Source: Vibrio hyugaensis
GTDB lineage: Bacteria; Pseudomonadota; Gammaproteobacteria; Enterobacterales; Vibrionaceae
Assembly (NCBI RefSeq): GCF_002906655.1
Contig: NZ_CP025795.1
Coordinates: 310,001 to 374,000 of the forward strand
Reading direction: 5' to 3'
Length of the DNA stretch: 64,000 bases
The notes beneath the pieces are model-generated. The model worked only from the letters and a program-made list of their open reading frames with translations. It did no database searches and was not told the origin of the DNA. Position numbers and translations under genes: made by a program. Of the stretch, positions 1 through 9,383 are shown piece after piece (the stretch's first letter is position 1; each line of letters opens with the position of its first letter).

Positions 1-1709
1 ACTACATGATGGTAGCTGGTTTCTAACGGAGTAAATCCCACACTTGCCGTAAATCGTACATCGCCACAGCCCAATGCGAGGTGATTTCTTTGCAGCGCCG
101 TTAGGAAGCTATCAAGCTGGTGTTTGGCATCGAATTCGTCGTTGGCTTGGAACACGATTGCAAACTCTTCACCGCCATAACGCGCTAAGCAAATCCCTTT
201 TGGTTTAGGGAAACAGTCGCGCATCACTTCAGCCGTTTTTTGGATGACTAAATCGCCCACTGGATGGCCGAATTTATCGTTGATGTATTTGAAGTTATCA
301 ATGTCGACCATCGCGATAAAACGGTTCTCTGAATGAAGCTCTCTCGACACTTTTGCTGCCAAGCACGCTTTGTTTTCGAGTTGCGTAATTGGATCTTGAT
401 GGCGCAAACGGTCATGCAATTTGAGGTTTGCCAACGCCACTTGGGCGTAGTTCTGAATCAAGCTCAGCACGCATTTGTAAGTTGGGAATCGGCAGCTTAC
501 GTAAGTCACGCCAAGTAATTCACGGCCATCAAACAGAGGAATGCAGTAGTGGTTGCTATTGATTTTGAGTTTTGTCGTTAGCTCGTCGCCGTACTTCTTG
601 TTGCGGTAAGTCAGCACACTATGAGAAAAACGCGCTGCGAGCTCAGCATCGGTTAACACCAGCTTTTTGTTGCCGTGATAATCGAGCGTGTAAAAGCTGT
701 AATTCAAGCTGTCGTAGACACAGAACTGTATGCCTTTGTGGTAGCAAAAGCGATCCAAGACATGCTTGAGTTGGGTTTTGAACTCACCAACGCTCTCCGT
801 GCCATTTAAGCGTGCTAATGATAAATGCAGTTGGTAAGTGAGGTAGTTGATTCCGATGGCGAGTGCGAGCAGAGAAGCGATGACTCCAGCGGTAAGTGTG
901 AAAGGATAACTGCTGTTAAGGATGTCGGCACGGTCTGTTCCAGCGACAAACACCCAGTTTAATCCGTTGTCTGCATCGAAGACTGAAATTTTGAAGTTAT
1001 CTTGGTAATAGTATTCGTGTTTACCAAACAGCAAACCCGACGCGACTTTGTCACTGATGCCACCATGATAACTCACCGAATAGTCACCGATGCGGCTTGG
1101 ATCTGGATGGAATACCAAGCGTTCGGTATCTCTGTCTACGACAAACACATAACCTTTATTCAATGTTTTGAGACCACGCAATTGCTGAGTGGTGTGGAGC
1201 AGATCGAACTCAAGCCAAAGTTGGTATTTCAGATTTGGATTGGTGTGTTTGATAGCGAATACCCAGCGTTGTTGCGGGTTTTGGTACAGCGAGGAGATAG
1301 AGAATTTGTCGCTGACAGTATCCAGTTTATGCCATTGAATAGCGCTGGTATCTGCCTGCTTGATTTGCCCAGAAAGGCCATAAGCGACGCTGTCATCTGC
1401 TGTGGTATAGAGAATGTTGGAGTATTGAGGAGAGTAGTCGATGATGCCTTGGCTTAGTTCACGGAAGTCAGGATCATTGAGGTCTTGTTTGCTTGCTTTT
1501 AATGCGGTTTCTAGAAGATAAAATTTGCTGAAAGCCGCTTCGATTTGGGAGTGTATCAACCGTTCGGCAGTGATGATATTGGTTTGTGATTGCCGATAGA
1601 CCATCGACTCGGAATCGACTAACTGAGCATAAGCCAGATAGACCATGAAGCCTGCGAGTAATAGCAGGTAAGGCCGCAGAATACGGATTAAGAATTTAGG
1701 TAAAGCCAT
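1..1709 (-). CDS. Membrane diguanylate cyclase (GGDEF), C-terminus cut by window edge
   Basis: Predicted to make cyclic di-GMP from two GTP at the inner membrane. About 569 codons are visible from the ATG at 1709. There is an N-terminal membrane anchor (residues about 5-25), a long periplasmic sensor resembling a Cache domain (GYVFVVDRDTERLVFHPD), a second membrane segment near residues 260-280, a GAF-like middle region and a GGDEF domain. The active-site motif is GGEEF (residues 512-516, preceded by ARY), so the enzyme is probably active. The downstream ASVGFT strand is present. The four residues where the inhibitory RxxD I-site would sit read PKGI, so product inhibition is probably missing. 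The last few dozen residues lie beyond base 1. The start has only a weak ribosome site. Confidence 0.85.
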   Translation of the reverse strand, partial: MALPKFLIRILRPYLLLLAGFMVYLAYAQLVDSESMVYRQSQTNIITAERLIHSQIEAAFSKFYLLETALKASKQDLNDPDFRELSQGIIDYSPQYSNILYTTADDSVAYGLSGQIKQADTSAIQWHKLDTVSDKFSISSLYQNPQQRWVFAIKHTNPNLKYQLWLEFDLLHTTQQLRGLKTLNKGYVFVVDRDTERLVFHPDPSRIGDYSVSYHGGISDKVASGLLFGKHEYYYQDNFKISVFDADNGLNWVFVAGTDRADILNSSYPFTLTAGVIASLLALAIGINYLTYQLHLSLARLNGTESVGEFKTQLKHVLDRFCYHKGIQFCVYDSLNYSFYTLDYHGNKKLVLTDAELAARFSHSVLTYRNKKYGDELTTKLKINSNHYCIPLFDGRELLGVTYVSCRFPTYKCVLSLIQNYAQVALANLKLHDRLRHQDPITQLENKACLAAKVSRELHSENRFIAMVDIDNFKYINDKFGHPVGDLVIQKTAEVMRDCFPKPKGICLARYGGEEFAIVFQANDEFDAKHQLDSFLTALQRNHLALGCGDVRFTASVGFTPLETSYHHV

Positions 1710-1835
1710 ATGCCAAATAACGTTGTATATATTATAAATGTGATTTGGCTAACAATATTAGATTAGTTTCACTTGCGCATCAATGCGTATGGTGTGTTCT
1801 TTGAGCTGATTGCTGTTTATGTATTCGAAACGTCG

Positions 1836-1864
1836 ATAAAACAAACCCAGCTTACGGCTGGGCT
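1836..1864 (-). terminator. Rho-independent terminator after glgX
   Basis: Six-base stem CCCAGC/GCTGGG (1846-1851 with 1857-1862), followed on the minus strand by TTTGTTTT. It lies about 45 bases after the glgX stop. Confidence 0.75.
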
Positions 1865-1910
1865 TGTCAGAACTTGTAGGAATAAGCTGCATTTCTGTCA
1901 GGTAAGCTTT

Positions 1911-3869
1911 TTACTCCGGTTGATAATGCAGAATCGCCATCGACGTAGGAGAAAGCAGTACTTCGCCCTCGGCATGACCAGGATTGAGGTTACGCACATT
2001 GGTATCACAAACGGTCACCCACTCTTGACCACGCTCATTTGGTAGCTTAAATCGCGCAGGTGCGTTGGTTTGGTTGATTAGGTACACCAACTCTTGCCCT
2101 TCCTTGCCGATGCCTAAGTGAAGCGCCACAGAGCTTAAACGGTTCCAATCGTCGTGCTCCATTAGGCTACCATCAATACGACGCCAGAAGATGCGGTTGT
2201 TATTGCGATTCTCACCACTAAACGCTCGAATGAATGGCACCATATACTGATTGCGATTGGCGACCATTTGTGACATCCACACTTTAAAGTGCTGCTTGCG
2301 TTCTGTGCTCGACCAATCTAGCCAACTGGTTTCATTATCCTGACAGTATGCATTGTTGTTGCCCCCTTGAGTGTGCGACAGCACATCCGCGGTTAGGATA
2401 TGAGGGATACCAAAAGCAAACAGCAAGCTCGCCATTAAGTTGCGTTTTTGTTTTTCGCGCGTGGCGATGATCATCAGGTTTTCGGTTTCACCCTCTACGC
2501 CATAGTTTTCTGAGCGGTTGTCACCGTGACCGTCGCGGTTTTCTTCCCCGTTGGCTTCATTGTGTTTTTGCTTGTATGACACCAAATCTTGCAGGGTAAA
2601 GCCATCGTGATAAGTGATGTAGTTGACCGTGAGTTTGTATGGCCAGTTCGCTGCGCTGTAGATATCACGAGAGCCCATCAAACGTGTTGCAAACTCTTTC
2701 AGGTAACCTTGGTCACCGCGCCAAAAGCTGCGAGAGATATCGCGAAGCTTGTCGTTACACTCATTCCAACCAAATGGGAAGTTACCCACTTGGTAGCCGT
2801 TAGGACCAATGTCCCAAGGCTCTGCAATCAGCTTAGTTTCTCGTAATACAGGATCTTGCGCGACCGCTTTGAAGAAGGCCGCTTCTGGATTGTAATCGTC
2901 ACCCTGTCGACCTAGTGTTGCTGCCAAGTCAAATCGGAAACCGTCGACTTTAAACTCGCTTACCCAATAACGCAGCGTATCCATGACGAGATTTAGCGCA
3001 GGTTGGTAGGTCAAATCAACGGTGTTGCCGCAACCGGTAAAGTTCGCAAAATGCTGGCCGTGCTTGATGTAGAAATGCGGGTCGAGCGCTTTTAGATTGA
3101 AGATGGTAGGGCCTTCACCGCCTTCCGCTGTATGGTTGTAGACCACGTCAAGGATCACCTCGATGCCGTGTTTATGTAGCTCGCGGATGGTGGTTTTGAG
3201 CTCGGTTACCGCGTCTTTTTCCGCATAGCGAGGATCTGGAACCATGAACAAGTATGGGTTGTAACCCCAGTAGTTCACTTTATCCATCTTAAGCAAATGC
3301 GGTTCATGCATACACGCTGCGACAGGTAGCAATTGCAACGTATTGATGTTTTGCTGTTTGTAGAAGGCAAGCATCTCCGGAGACGCTAGGCCTTTATAAT
3401 GTCCTTTCGCTGAGCCTTCAATCTCTGGGTGTTGTTGAGTTAACCCTTTCACATGGGTTTCAAATAACACCATCTCTTCCCTTGGTATGCGCGGATGATC
3501 GGTATCTTGCCAATCGAAGTTATCTTCAATGACGACACACTTTGGCATATCAAAGCTTTTAGCGGGAGAGAAAGGTGGTTGGTAATGGAGGGCCTTATCA
3601 ATCGATTTAGCGTAAGGATCGGAGATGAGCAACGGTTGATCTTGATGCTCTACCACATAACCATATTTCTGCCCCGGTTTGATGTCAGGGATAAACGTGT
3701 ACCGAATACCAGCGTATTCATTGGGCAGATCGTACAGTGAATAACGGCCATCGTCAGAAAACAAGGCCAGTTGGATATCTTTACTACTCGGTGCGTGAAT
3801 AGAGAAGTTACAACCTTCTTTATTAACGGTTGCACCGAGTGGGTATGGGCGAGAATGAAGTTGTGTCAT
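1911..3869 (-). CDS. glgX: Glycogen debranching enzyme GlgX (GH13, isoamylase-type)
   Basis: Hydrolyses alpha-1,6 branches of limit dextrins or glycogen in the cytoplasm. It has an N-terminal CBM48-like domain (YPLGATV...CNFSIHAPSSKDIQLALF) and a GH13 barrel with DVVYNHTAEG, the nucleophile in VDGFRFDLA (near residue 311), the acid/base Glu in LIAEPWDIG (near 350) and TYHDGFTLQDL. The sequence NRDGHGDNRSENYGVEG is typical of GlgX. The length (652 aa) fits E. coli GlgX. The ATG at 3869 was chosen because the homology starts there; the frame stays open to 3947 but that extension looks non-coding. No signal peptide. It is divergent from lamB and shares the intergenic region with the MalT-box array. 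A terminator follows. Confidence 0.9.
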   Translation of the reverse strand: MTQLHSRPYPLGATVNKEGCNFSIHAPSSKDIQLALFSDDGRYSLYDLPNEYAGIRYTFIPDIKPGQKYGYVVEHQDQPLLISDPYAKSIDKALHYQPPFSPAKSFDMPKCVVIEDNFDWQDTDHPRIPREEMVLFETHVKGLTQQHPEIEGSAKGHYKGLASPEMLAFYKQQNINTLQLLPVAACMHEPHLLKMDKVNYWGYNPYLFMVPDPRYAEKDAVTELKTTIRELHKHGIEVILDVVYNHTAEGGEGPTIFNLKALDPHFYIKHGQHFANFTGCGNTVDLTYQPALNLVMDTLRYWVSEFKVDGFRFDLAATLGRQGDDYNPEAAFFKAVAQDPVLRETKLIAEPWDIGPNGYQVGNFPFGWNECNDKLRDISRSFWRGDQGYLKEFATRLMGSRDIYSAANWPYKLTVNYITYHDGFTLQDLVSYKQKHNEANGEENRDGHGDNRSENYGVEGETENLMIIATREKQKRNLMASLLFAFGIPHILTADVLSHTQGGNNNAYCQDNETSWLDWSSTERKQHFKVWMSQMVANRNQYMVPFIRAFSGENRNNNRIFWRRIDGSLMEHDDWNRLSSVALHLGIGKEGQELVYLINQTNAPARFKLPNERGQEWVTVCDTNVRNLNPGHAEGEVLLSPTSMAILHYQPE

Positions 3870-4059
3870 CAGCGAATCTTTTTTTAATTTTATTGCTACC
3901 TTTAAGAAACTATAAGTTAAAAACTTTGTCTTACTAAGGTCAACCACCTTAGATCGAAAAATATCACTGTAATTTAATTACTTTCTATGACTCATTTTTG
4001 TCAAAATTATGAATTGGCTATCACTTTGTAGCGGCCTAAAATTGAAGAAACTTACTAAT

Positions 4060-4163
4060 TCCTCCCTAGATTGGTGATCTGACTCGAAAAAACACCATTC
4101 GGTAAATTTTCTCATCCCTTCTCATCCCCCCTAAATTAGTTTGGGGTGGAGGACGTCATCCTT
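4060..4163 (+). promoter_or_regulatory. MalT-box array of the lamB promoter
   Basis: MalT binds GGA(T/G)GA-type boxes. Here TCCTCCCT (4060-4067), TCTCATCCCT (4110-4119) and TCTCATCCCC (4120-4129) lie on the plus strand, the last two as a head-to-tail pair 10 bases apart. GGGTGGAGGA (4144-4153) and GTCATCCT (4155-4162) may be further degenerate boxes. The three best boxes read TCNTCC on the lamB coding strand, the same orientation relative to the gene as at pulA. The divergent glgX may also be affected. Box identity rests on consensus matching only. Confidence 0.7.
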
Positions 4164-4293
4164 GTACTCCTTGGGTAATCTTAAGACTGTTGAAACAAAC
4201 GGGGACTTGTTCCCATCTTACCTCTCTTTCTTTTGGTGCGTTTTTACTGCCTATATTCACCAAAAAGAGCGAGCAGGGAAGACAGAATTATAA

Positions 4294-5589
<1,296 letters not shown>

Positions 5590-5626
5590 TCATCTAGCCA
5601 CTAAGTCCTAAATTGTCCTAGAATGA

Positions 5627-5658
5627 TACAGCCAGAACCTTATCTGGCTGTATTTATT
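5627..5658 (+). terminator. Hairpin between lamB and malM
   Basis: Ten-base stem TACAGCCAGA/TCTGGCTGTA with a 6-base loop, then TTTATTTC. The tail is weak, so this could be a partial terminator that lets some transcription reach malM and keeps lamB in excess. Confidence 0.6.
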
Positions 5659-5691
5659 TCAAAAAACAATAATGAGTCGAGGTAGACGGTA

Positions 5692-6501
5692 ATGAAAAAA
5701 TGGCTTGCTCCCGTACTGTTGGGAATGTTGGCTACAGGTTGTACTTCTGTAGAACAAGTCGATATGAGCCCGAAAGGTCAGCAACAAGTGATCACGCAAT
5801 CGGGCGACATTCAATGGGTACCAATTGATGTGCCTGTGGTTACTGAGTTCGCTTTGACTGACAAAAGCCAAATGCTGTTAGATGGTAATAGCGCTGGTGC
5901 AATTGCAGCGTTCGCGTTACCAGGTAATCGTGGCAGTCTCGATATCAAACTAGAGACATTCGTAAACAAAAATCTAGAGTTTTTCGCTCCTAACGTCGTG
6001 GTAATGAACACGGCTGGCGAAACTATTTACCAAGCAGATTTCTCAAAGTTTAAGTACGAGCCAGCAAAACTGTTGGATAACGATAAATTCGTACTTGAAA
6101 TGAATGTGATTCCTGACATGACAGGTAACGACTTGCATGTTTTGGTTTACACGACTTCTTCTGATCTCAAAGGAAGCTCAGAAGTTCTTCACCCTGCAAA
6201 AGCCTTCGCTCTGGCAAATCACACTCAGCCGCCAGATATTGCAGATCCTCAAGCGAAACATAGCCCACTCGGTCAGTTCCGTTTTTCAGTATCCGCGAAT
6301 GATATCGTGAATACTAAGATTATCGCGAAAAACGACAATATTCCGCAAGGTACAGACTTAACCAGTTACTACCATAACGCCATCAAAGCAGCCGTCGAAG
6401 CGGATGATATTCCGAAAGCTCTGACGCTTCTCGATGAGGCAAAAGAACTGGGCATTGAAGGTGCACAAACTGTATTTGTTAAAGCAGTAAATACCAAATA
6501 A
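5692..6501 (+). CDS. malM: MalM-like maltose operon lipoprotein
   Basis: MalM family proteins are periplasmic products of maltose operons without a settled biochemical role. This one is a 269 aa lipoprotein with signal peptide and lipobox LATGC (Cys17). The body carries the MalM-like segments FALPGNRGSLDIKLETFV and FAPNVVVMNTAGETIY, and a C-terminal helical part (NAIKAAVEADDIPKALTLLDEAKELG). The +2 residue of the lipoprotein is Thr, which predicts outer-membrane sorting. GAGG at 5679-5682 is the ribosome site. It lies 102 bases after lamB on the same strand, as malM follows lamB in enterobacteria, so both are probably MalT-activated. A strong terminator follows. Confidence 0.85.
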   Translation: MKKWLAPVLLGMLATGCTSVEQVDMSPKGQQQVITQSGDIQWVPIDVPVVTEFALTDKSQMLLDGNSAGAIAAFALPGNRGSLDIKLETFVNKNLEFFAPNVVVMNTAGETIYQADFSKFKYEPAKLLDNDKFVLEMNVIPDMTGNDLHVLVYTTSSDLKGSSEVLHPAKAFALANHTQPPDIADPQAKHSPLGQFRFSVSANDIVNTKIIAKNDNIPQGTDLTSYYHNAIKAAVEADDIPKALTLLDEAKELGIEGAQTVFVKAVNTK

Positions 6502-6507
6502 ACGAAT

Positions 6508-6540
6508 AAAAAAGGCCAGCAAATTGCTGGCCTTTTTTAA
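6508..6540 (+). terminator. Terminator after malM
   Basis: Stem AAAGGCCAGC/GCTGGCCTTT with a 5-base loop, followed by TTTT. Confidence 0.9.
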
Positions 6541-6810
6541 TTGCATTTAGAACGATAAAACTCACCCCTACATAGAGTTAGCTTATTCACAAATTTATTT
6601 GTTTTACTTTGTTTTTCATATTTAACAGATCAATAATTAAAGTGTGTTCCTAACCTTACTCGTCATCGATTAGGAAATAATTAAACCTATCAAAGTAATT
6701 CAGCTCAGCAAGGTAGAGAATAATACTCTTTGTCAGTAGTTCGATATTTGTTTCTTTTTAAATATTAAACTTTTACCAACTTGGTGAGTTTTTATTTACT
6801 TTGGAATATT
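6541..6810. other. AT-rich intergenic stretch
   Basis: No open reading frame, convincing MalT box or CRP site was found between the malM terminator and the next gene. It presumably holds the promoter of the lipoprotein gene at 6825. Confidence 0.4.
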
Positions 6811-6824
6811 AAAAAGGAATTAAC

Positions 6825-7337
6825 GTGAAAATGAACATGATGAAAACTTCGCTTGCTGCTGCCCTAGTTGTCGCTCTTGTTGGTTGTCAATCGACGACTG
6901 AACCTGAAGCGGTTGCCGAGCCAATTGTTAATCTGTCTCAAGACGAAGTCGTTACTTTCATGGCGGCTTGTGACAACCCAGATAGCACGGCGAAAGGCCC
7001 GATCTCTAAACCTTTATTTGTTGTCGGTACGTTTGCTGATTCTGATTGGAAACATGTACCTCAGCGTCAATATACCTATAAAGGCAATAACTTTTACCAA
7101 GTTGTGACGCAAGAAAAAGTAGGCTCGTACAAAATGCAATATGCAACAGAATTGTGGTTTCCTCAATTTACTGCAAAAGGAAACCGAATGAATGTTGGTG
7201 AATTAACCCTACTTACATTTGGTGGCTACGGGACGGATACTTCGGTTGATATTAAAGAAGATGGTAAATATGTCTGGAGTCTTCAATTTGAAGGAAAAGG
7301 TAAGCCAGTTCACGTAATGGTTAATAAGTGCCAATAA
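6825..7337 (+). CDS. Small lipoprotein with a starch-module-like beta domain
   Basis: 170 aa lipoprotein with lipobox VALVGC (Cys21) and a Ser-Thr-Glu-Pro-rich linker. It then has a compact domain starting KPLFVVGTFADSDWKHVP and continuing FYQVVTQEKVGSYKMQYA, ending DGKYVWSLQFEGKGKPVHV. That pattern resembles the two tandem C-terminal modules of the pullulanase at 11145 (VRGDMNGWNP / LRGTITTWDT, then AGDYGFKFA / AGSYEMKIA). I infer a surface glucan-binding or accessory role; no catalytic motif is seen. The GTG start at 6825 is chosen because AAGGA (6814-6818) sits six bases before it; the ATG at 6831 would be 12 away. It lies between malM and an amylase gene, and a terminator follows. Confidence 0.65.
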   Translation: MKMNMMKTSLAAALVVALVGCQSTTEPEAVAEPIVNLSQDEVVTFMAACDNPDSTAKGPISKPLFVVGTFADSDWKHVPQRQYTYKGNNFYQVVTQEKVGSYKMQYATELWFPQFTAKGNRMNVGELTLLTFGGYGTDTSVDIKEDGKYVWSLQFEGKGKPVHVMVNKCQ

Positions 7338-7375
7338 TATTCCATTCAGTTATTTAGATTTTATTTGTTATTTAT

Positions 7376-7410
7376 TAACCCCAGCATGTAATTCATGTTG
7401 GGGTTAATTT
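7376..7410 (+). terminator. Terminator between the lipoprotein and the GH13 gene
   Basis: TAACCCCA...TGTTGGGGTTA stem followed by ATTTTA. It ends only a few bases before the next ribosome site (GGGAG, 7416-7420), so it could also act as an attenuator. Confidence 0.75.
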
Positions 7411-7427
7411 TATCTGGGAGAGTTTTA

Positions 7428-9050
7428 ATGCATCATATCCGATATAAAAATCTGCTCGGTAAATCTCTTATTGCCTTGAGTGTTGTCGGCGTTTTATCCG
7501 CGTGTAATTCCTCTGGTGGAAGCGATAGTGGCAGTACTCCGCTTCCTGATACAAGTTATGCTTGCCAAGCGAATGTAATGGAGCAAAGTAATCAGCTCCG
7601 TACCTATCAGATCATGGTTGAAAGCTTTGTTGATGGCGATTCGAATATAGGCCATGGAACGGGTTACGGCACCAGTCATCACAACGGTGATCTTCAAGGG
7701 ATTATTGATTCGCTCGATTACATCCAAGATTTGGGGATGAACGCAATTTGGCTTACTCCGATTTTTGAGTCCCAAGCGATCACGGGACAAGATCATTGGG
7801 CCGATCGTTTGGATGCAACGGGCTATTTTGCCACGGATTATTTTAAAATTGATCCTCGCTTTGGCGATGTAGAAACCGCGAGAACGCTGGTAGATGAAGC
7901 ACACAAACGTGGCTTGTATGTCTTCTTTGATGGCGTGTTTGGTCATCACAAAGAAGGGTTGATTAAACCATCTCCATTGGGTTTGTTACCTTCTGGTTCG
8001 AGCAATCCAGTGGATTACCCAGCAAGCTTAGATTTCTATAAAGAAGTCGCTACTTACTGGGTAAAAGAGCTCAAAATTGATGGTTGGCGTTTAGACCAAG
8101 CGTACCAAGTTCCAACCGACGCATGGACACAAATCCGCAAAGCGGTGGATGAAGCCTCGCAAAGTGTGACTTACACCAACGCGGGTGGTGAGCAAGTGAA
8201 TGCTTTGGGTTACATGGTCGCTGAGATCTGGAAAGGTGAATCAGAAATCGCGAGTGACGCATACGGTGCGGCTGATGAACCTGCGTTGTGCTCTGCATTT
8301 GATTTCCCAATGCGCTATCGCGTGGTGGAAACTCTTGCTGTGAACGAGAGCGGCGTTGGCGGTCGAGGTGTGGATTGGTTAGACAATGGCTACCAAACAC
8401 ACAACCAATATCCGTCTCATGCTCAGCCAAACTTGATGATTGGCAATCACGATTTGGTCCGCTTTGGTGACTTGTTGCAACGAGGCGGGTTAGCTGATGT
8501 GAACGACGCCGAATACTGGCAACGCCACAAAGCCGCGTTTGCATTCCAAGCGGCTTATACCGGACCAATCACTCTCTATTACGGAGATGAAATTGGTGAC
8601 CAAGTTGATGGTTTTGCAGCAAAAGAAGACAACAATACGTGTGCGGTTCGTGGGGTGTGTGATGATCACGTCGCGCGAAGCAGTGCCAAGATCGAAGGCG
8701 TAACCGCTACCTTAGATGCCAACCAATTTGACCTAAAAAACTACGTTAAGTCATTGATGGATATGCGTGCTGCTCATCCTGCTTTGTATCAAGGCAGCCG
8801 CACTAACTTGGTAGCAAGTAATGGCAGTTATGTGGACTTGAAAGTATCTGGCGATGACCAAGTCTTATTTGCTTTGAATACCCTTGAGAGTGCCCGCAAT
8901 ATTGTGCTGACAGAAGCGCAAGTCGGCAGCAATCAAGCGCTGGTGGATTTAATCACTAACCAACAAATCACACTAAGTAACGGGCAATACCAGATCCCGA
9001 TGTCATCATTACAAGGGCGCTTCTTCAAAGTGAGGCAAAGCGGACAATAA
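7428..9050 (+). CDS. GH13 alpha-amylase-family lipoprotein
   Basis: Predicted exported alpha-glucan hydrolase, 540 aa. The signal peptide ends in lipobox VLSAC, followed by a Ser/Gly linker (NSSGGSDSGST). The barrel shows all four GH13 regions: region I DGVFGHH (Asp168), region II GWRLDQA (nucleophile Asp223), region III VAEIWKGE (acid/base Glu266) and region IV IGNHDLVR (Asp342). Region I departs from the usual DxxxNH: Asn is replaced by Gly. The protein also carries the calcium-site-like TGYFATDYFKIDPRFG. It lacks extra binding modules but follows the small lipoprotein at 6825. The ATG at 7428 has GGGAG seven bases upstream; an upstream in-frame extension to 7395 overlaps the terminator and is rejected. 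The exact GH13 subfamily is not recognised. Confidence 0.85.
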   Translation: MHHIRYKNLLGKSLIALSVVGVLSACNSSGGSDSGSTPLPDTSYACQANVMEQSNQLRTYQIMVESFVDGDSNIGHGTGYGTSHHNGDLQGIIDSLDYIQDLGMNAIWLTPIFESQAITGQDHWADRLDATGYFATDYFKIDPRFGDVETARTLVDEAHKRGLYVFFDGVFGHHKEGLIKPSPLGLLPSGSSNPVDYPASLDFYKEVATYWVKELKIDGWRLDQAYQVPTDAWTQIRKAVDEASQSVTYTNAGGEQVNALGYMVAEIWKGESEIASDAYGAADEPALCSAFDFPMRYRVVETLAVNESGVGGRGVDWLDNGYQTHNQYPSHAQPNLMIGNHDLVRFGDLLQRGGLADVNDAEYWQRHKAAFAFQAAYTGPITLYYGDEIGDQVDGFAAKEDNNTCAVRGVCDDHVARSSAKIEGVTATLDANQFDLKNYVKSLMDMRAAHPALYQGSRTNLVASNGSYVDLKVSGDDQVLFALNTLESARNIVLTEAQVGSNQALVDLITNQQITLSNGQYQIPMSSLQGRFFKVRQSGQ

Positions 9051-9067
9051 GTTTTCCCCATTCATCC

Positions 9068-9117
9068 AAAGCCAAGTGTTGCTGCTGACCCCCATAGGCG
9101 CACGCTTGGCTTTTTTC
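9068..9117 (+). terminator. Terminator after the GH13 lipoprotein
   Basis: Stem AAAGCCAAG/CTTGGCTTT (9068-9076 with 9105-9113) with a long loop and a following T run. From 9118 to 9383 no gene is seen; that stretch should hold the promoter of the nuclease gene. Confidence 0.7.
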
Positions 9118-9383
9118 GTATCTTTGTCTAAGATGCCGTTCTTTCTTGTTCTTCGGTGGCGATATTGCACGTTGAATTCCAGCTTTCCTTTCTACATCTA
9201 TTTGTTTTATATCGAACATTCACCGCTAAAAATTGAAAGAAACAGTACGCAGTTTGTGAGATGTGCTGCACGATAATGAGAATATTCACATTCATGCAAA
9301 GTCAAAGTGTGATTTAAGGCTTACTCATGTGTAATTGTTATGTTTATCTTTTTGTGGATTTATATAACTAATGGAAAATTATA

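Noticed and set aside
333..1457. Plus-strand ORFs (333-518, 572-769, 1002-1457)
   Set aside because: They run antisense to the diguanylate cyclase, whose translation gives clear domains; they have no ribosome sites or recognisable protein features.
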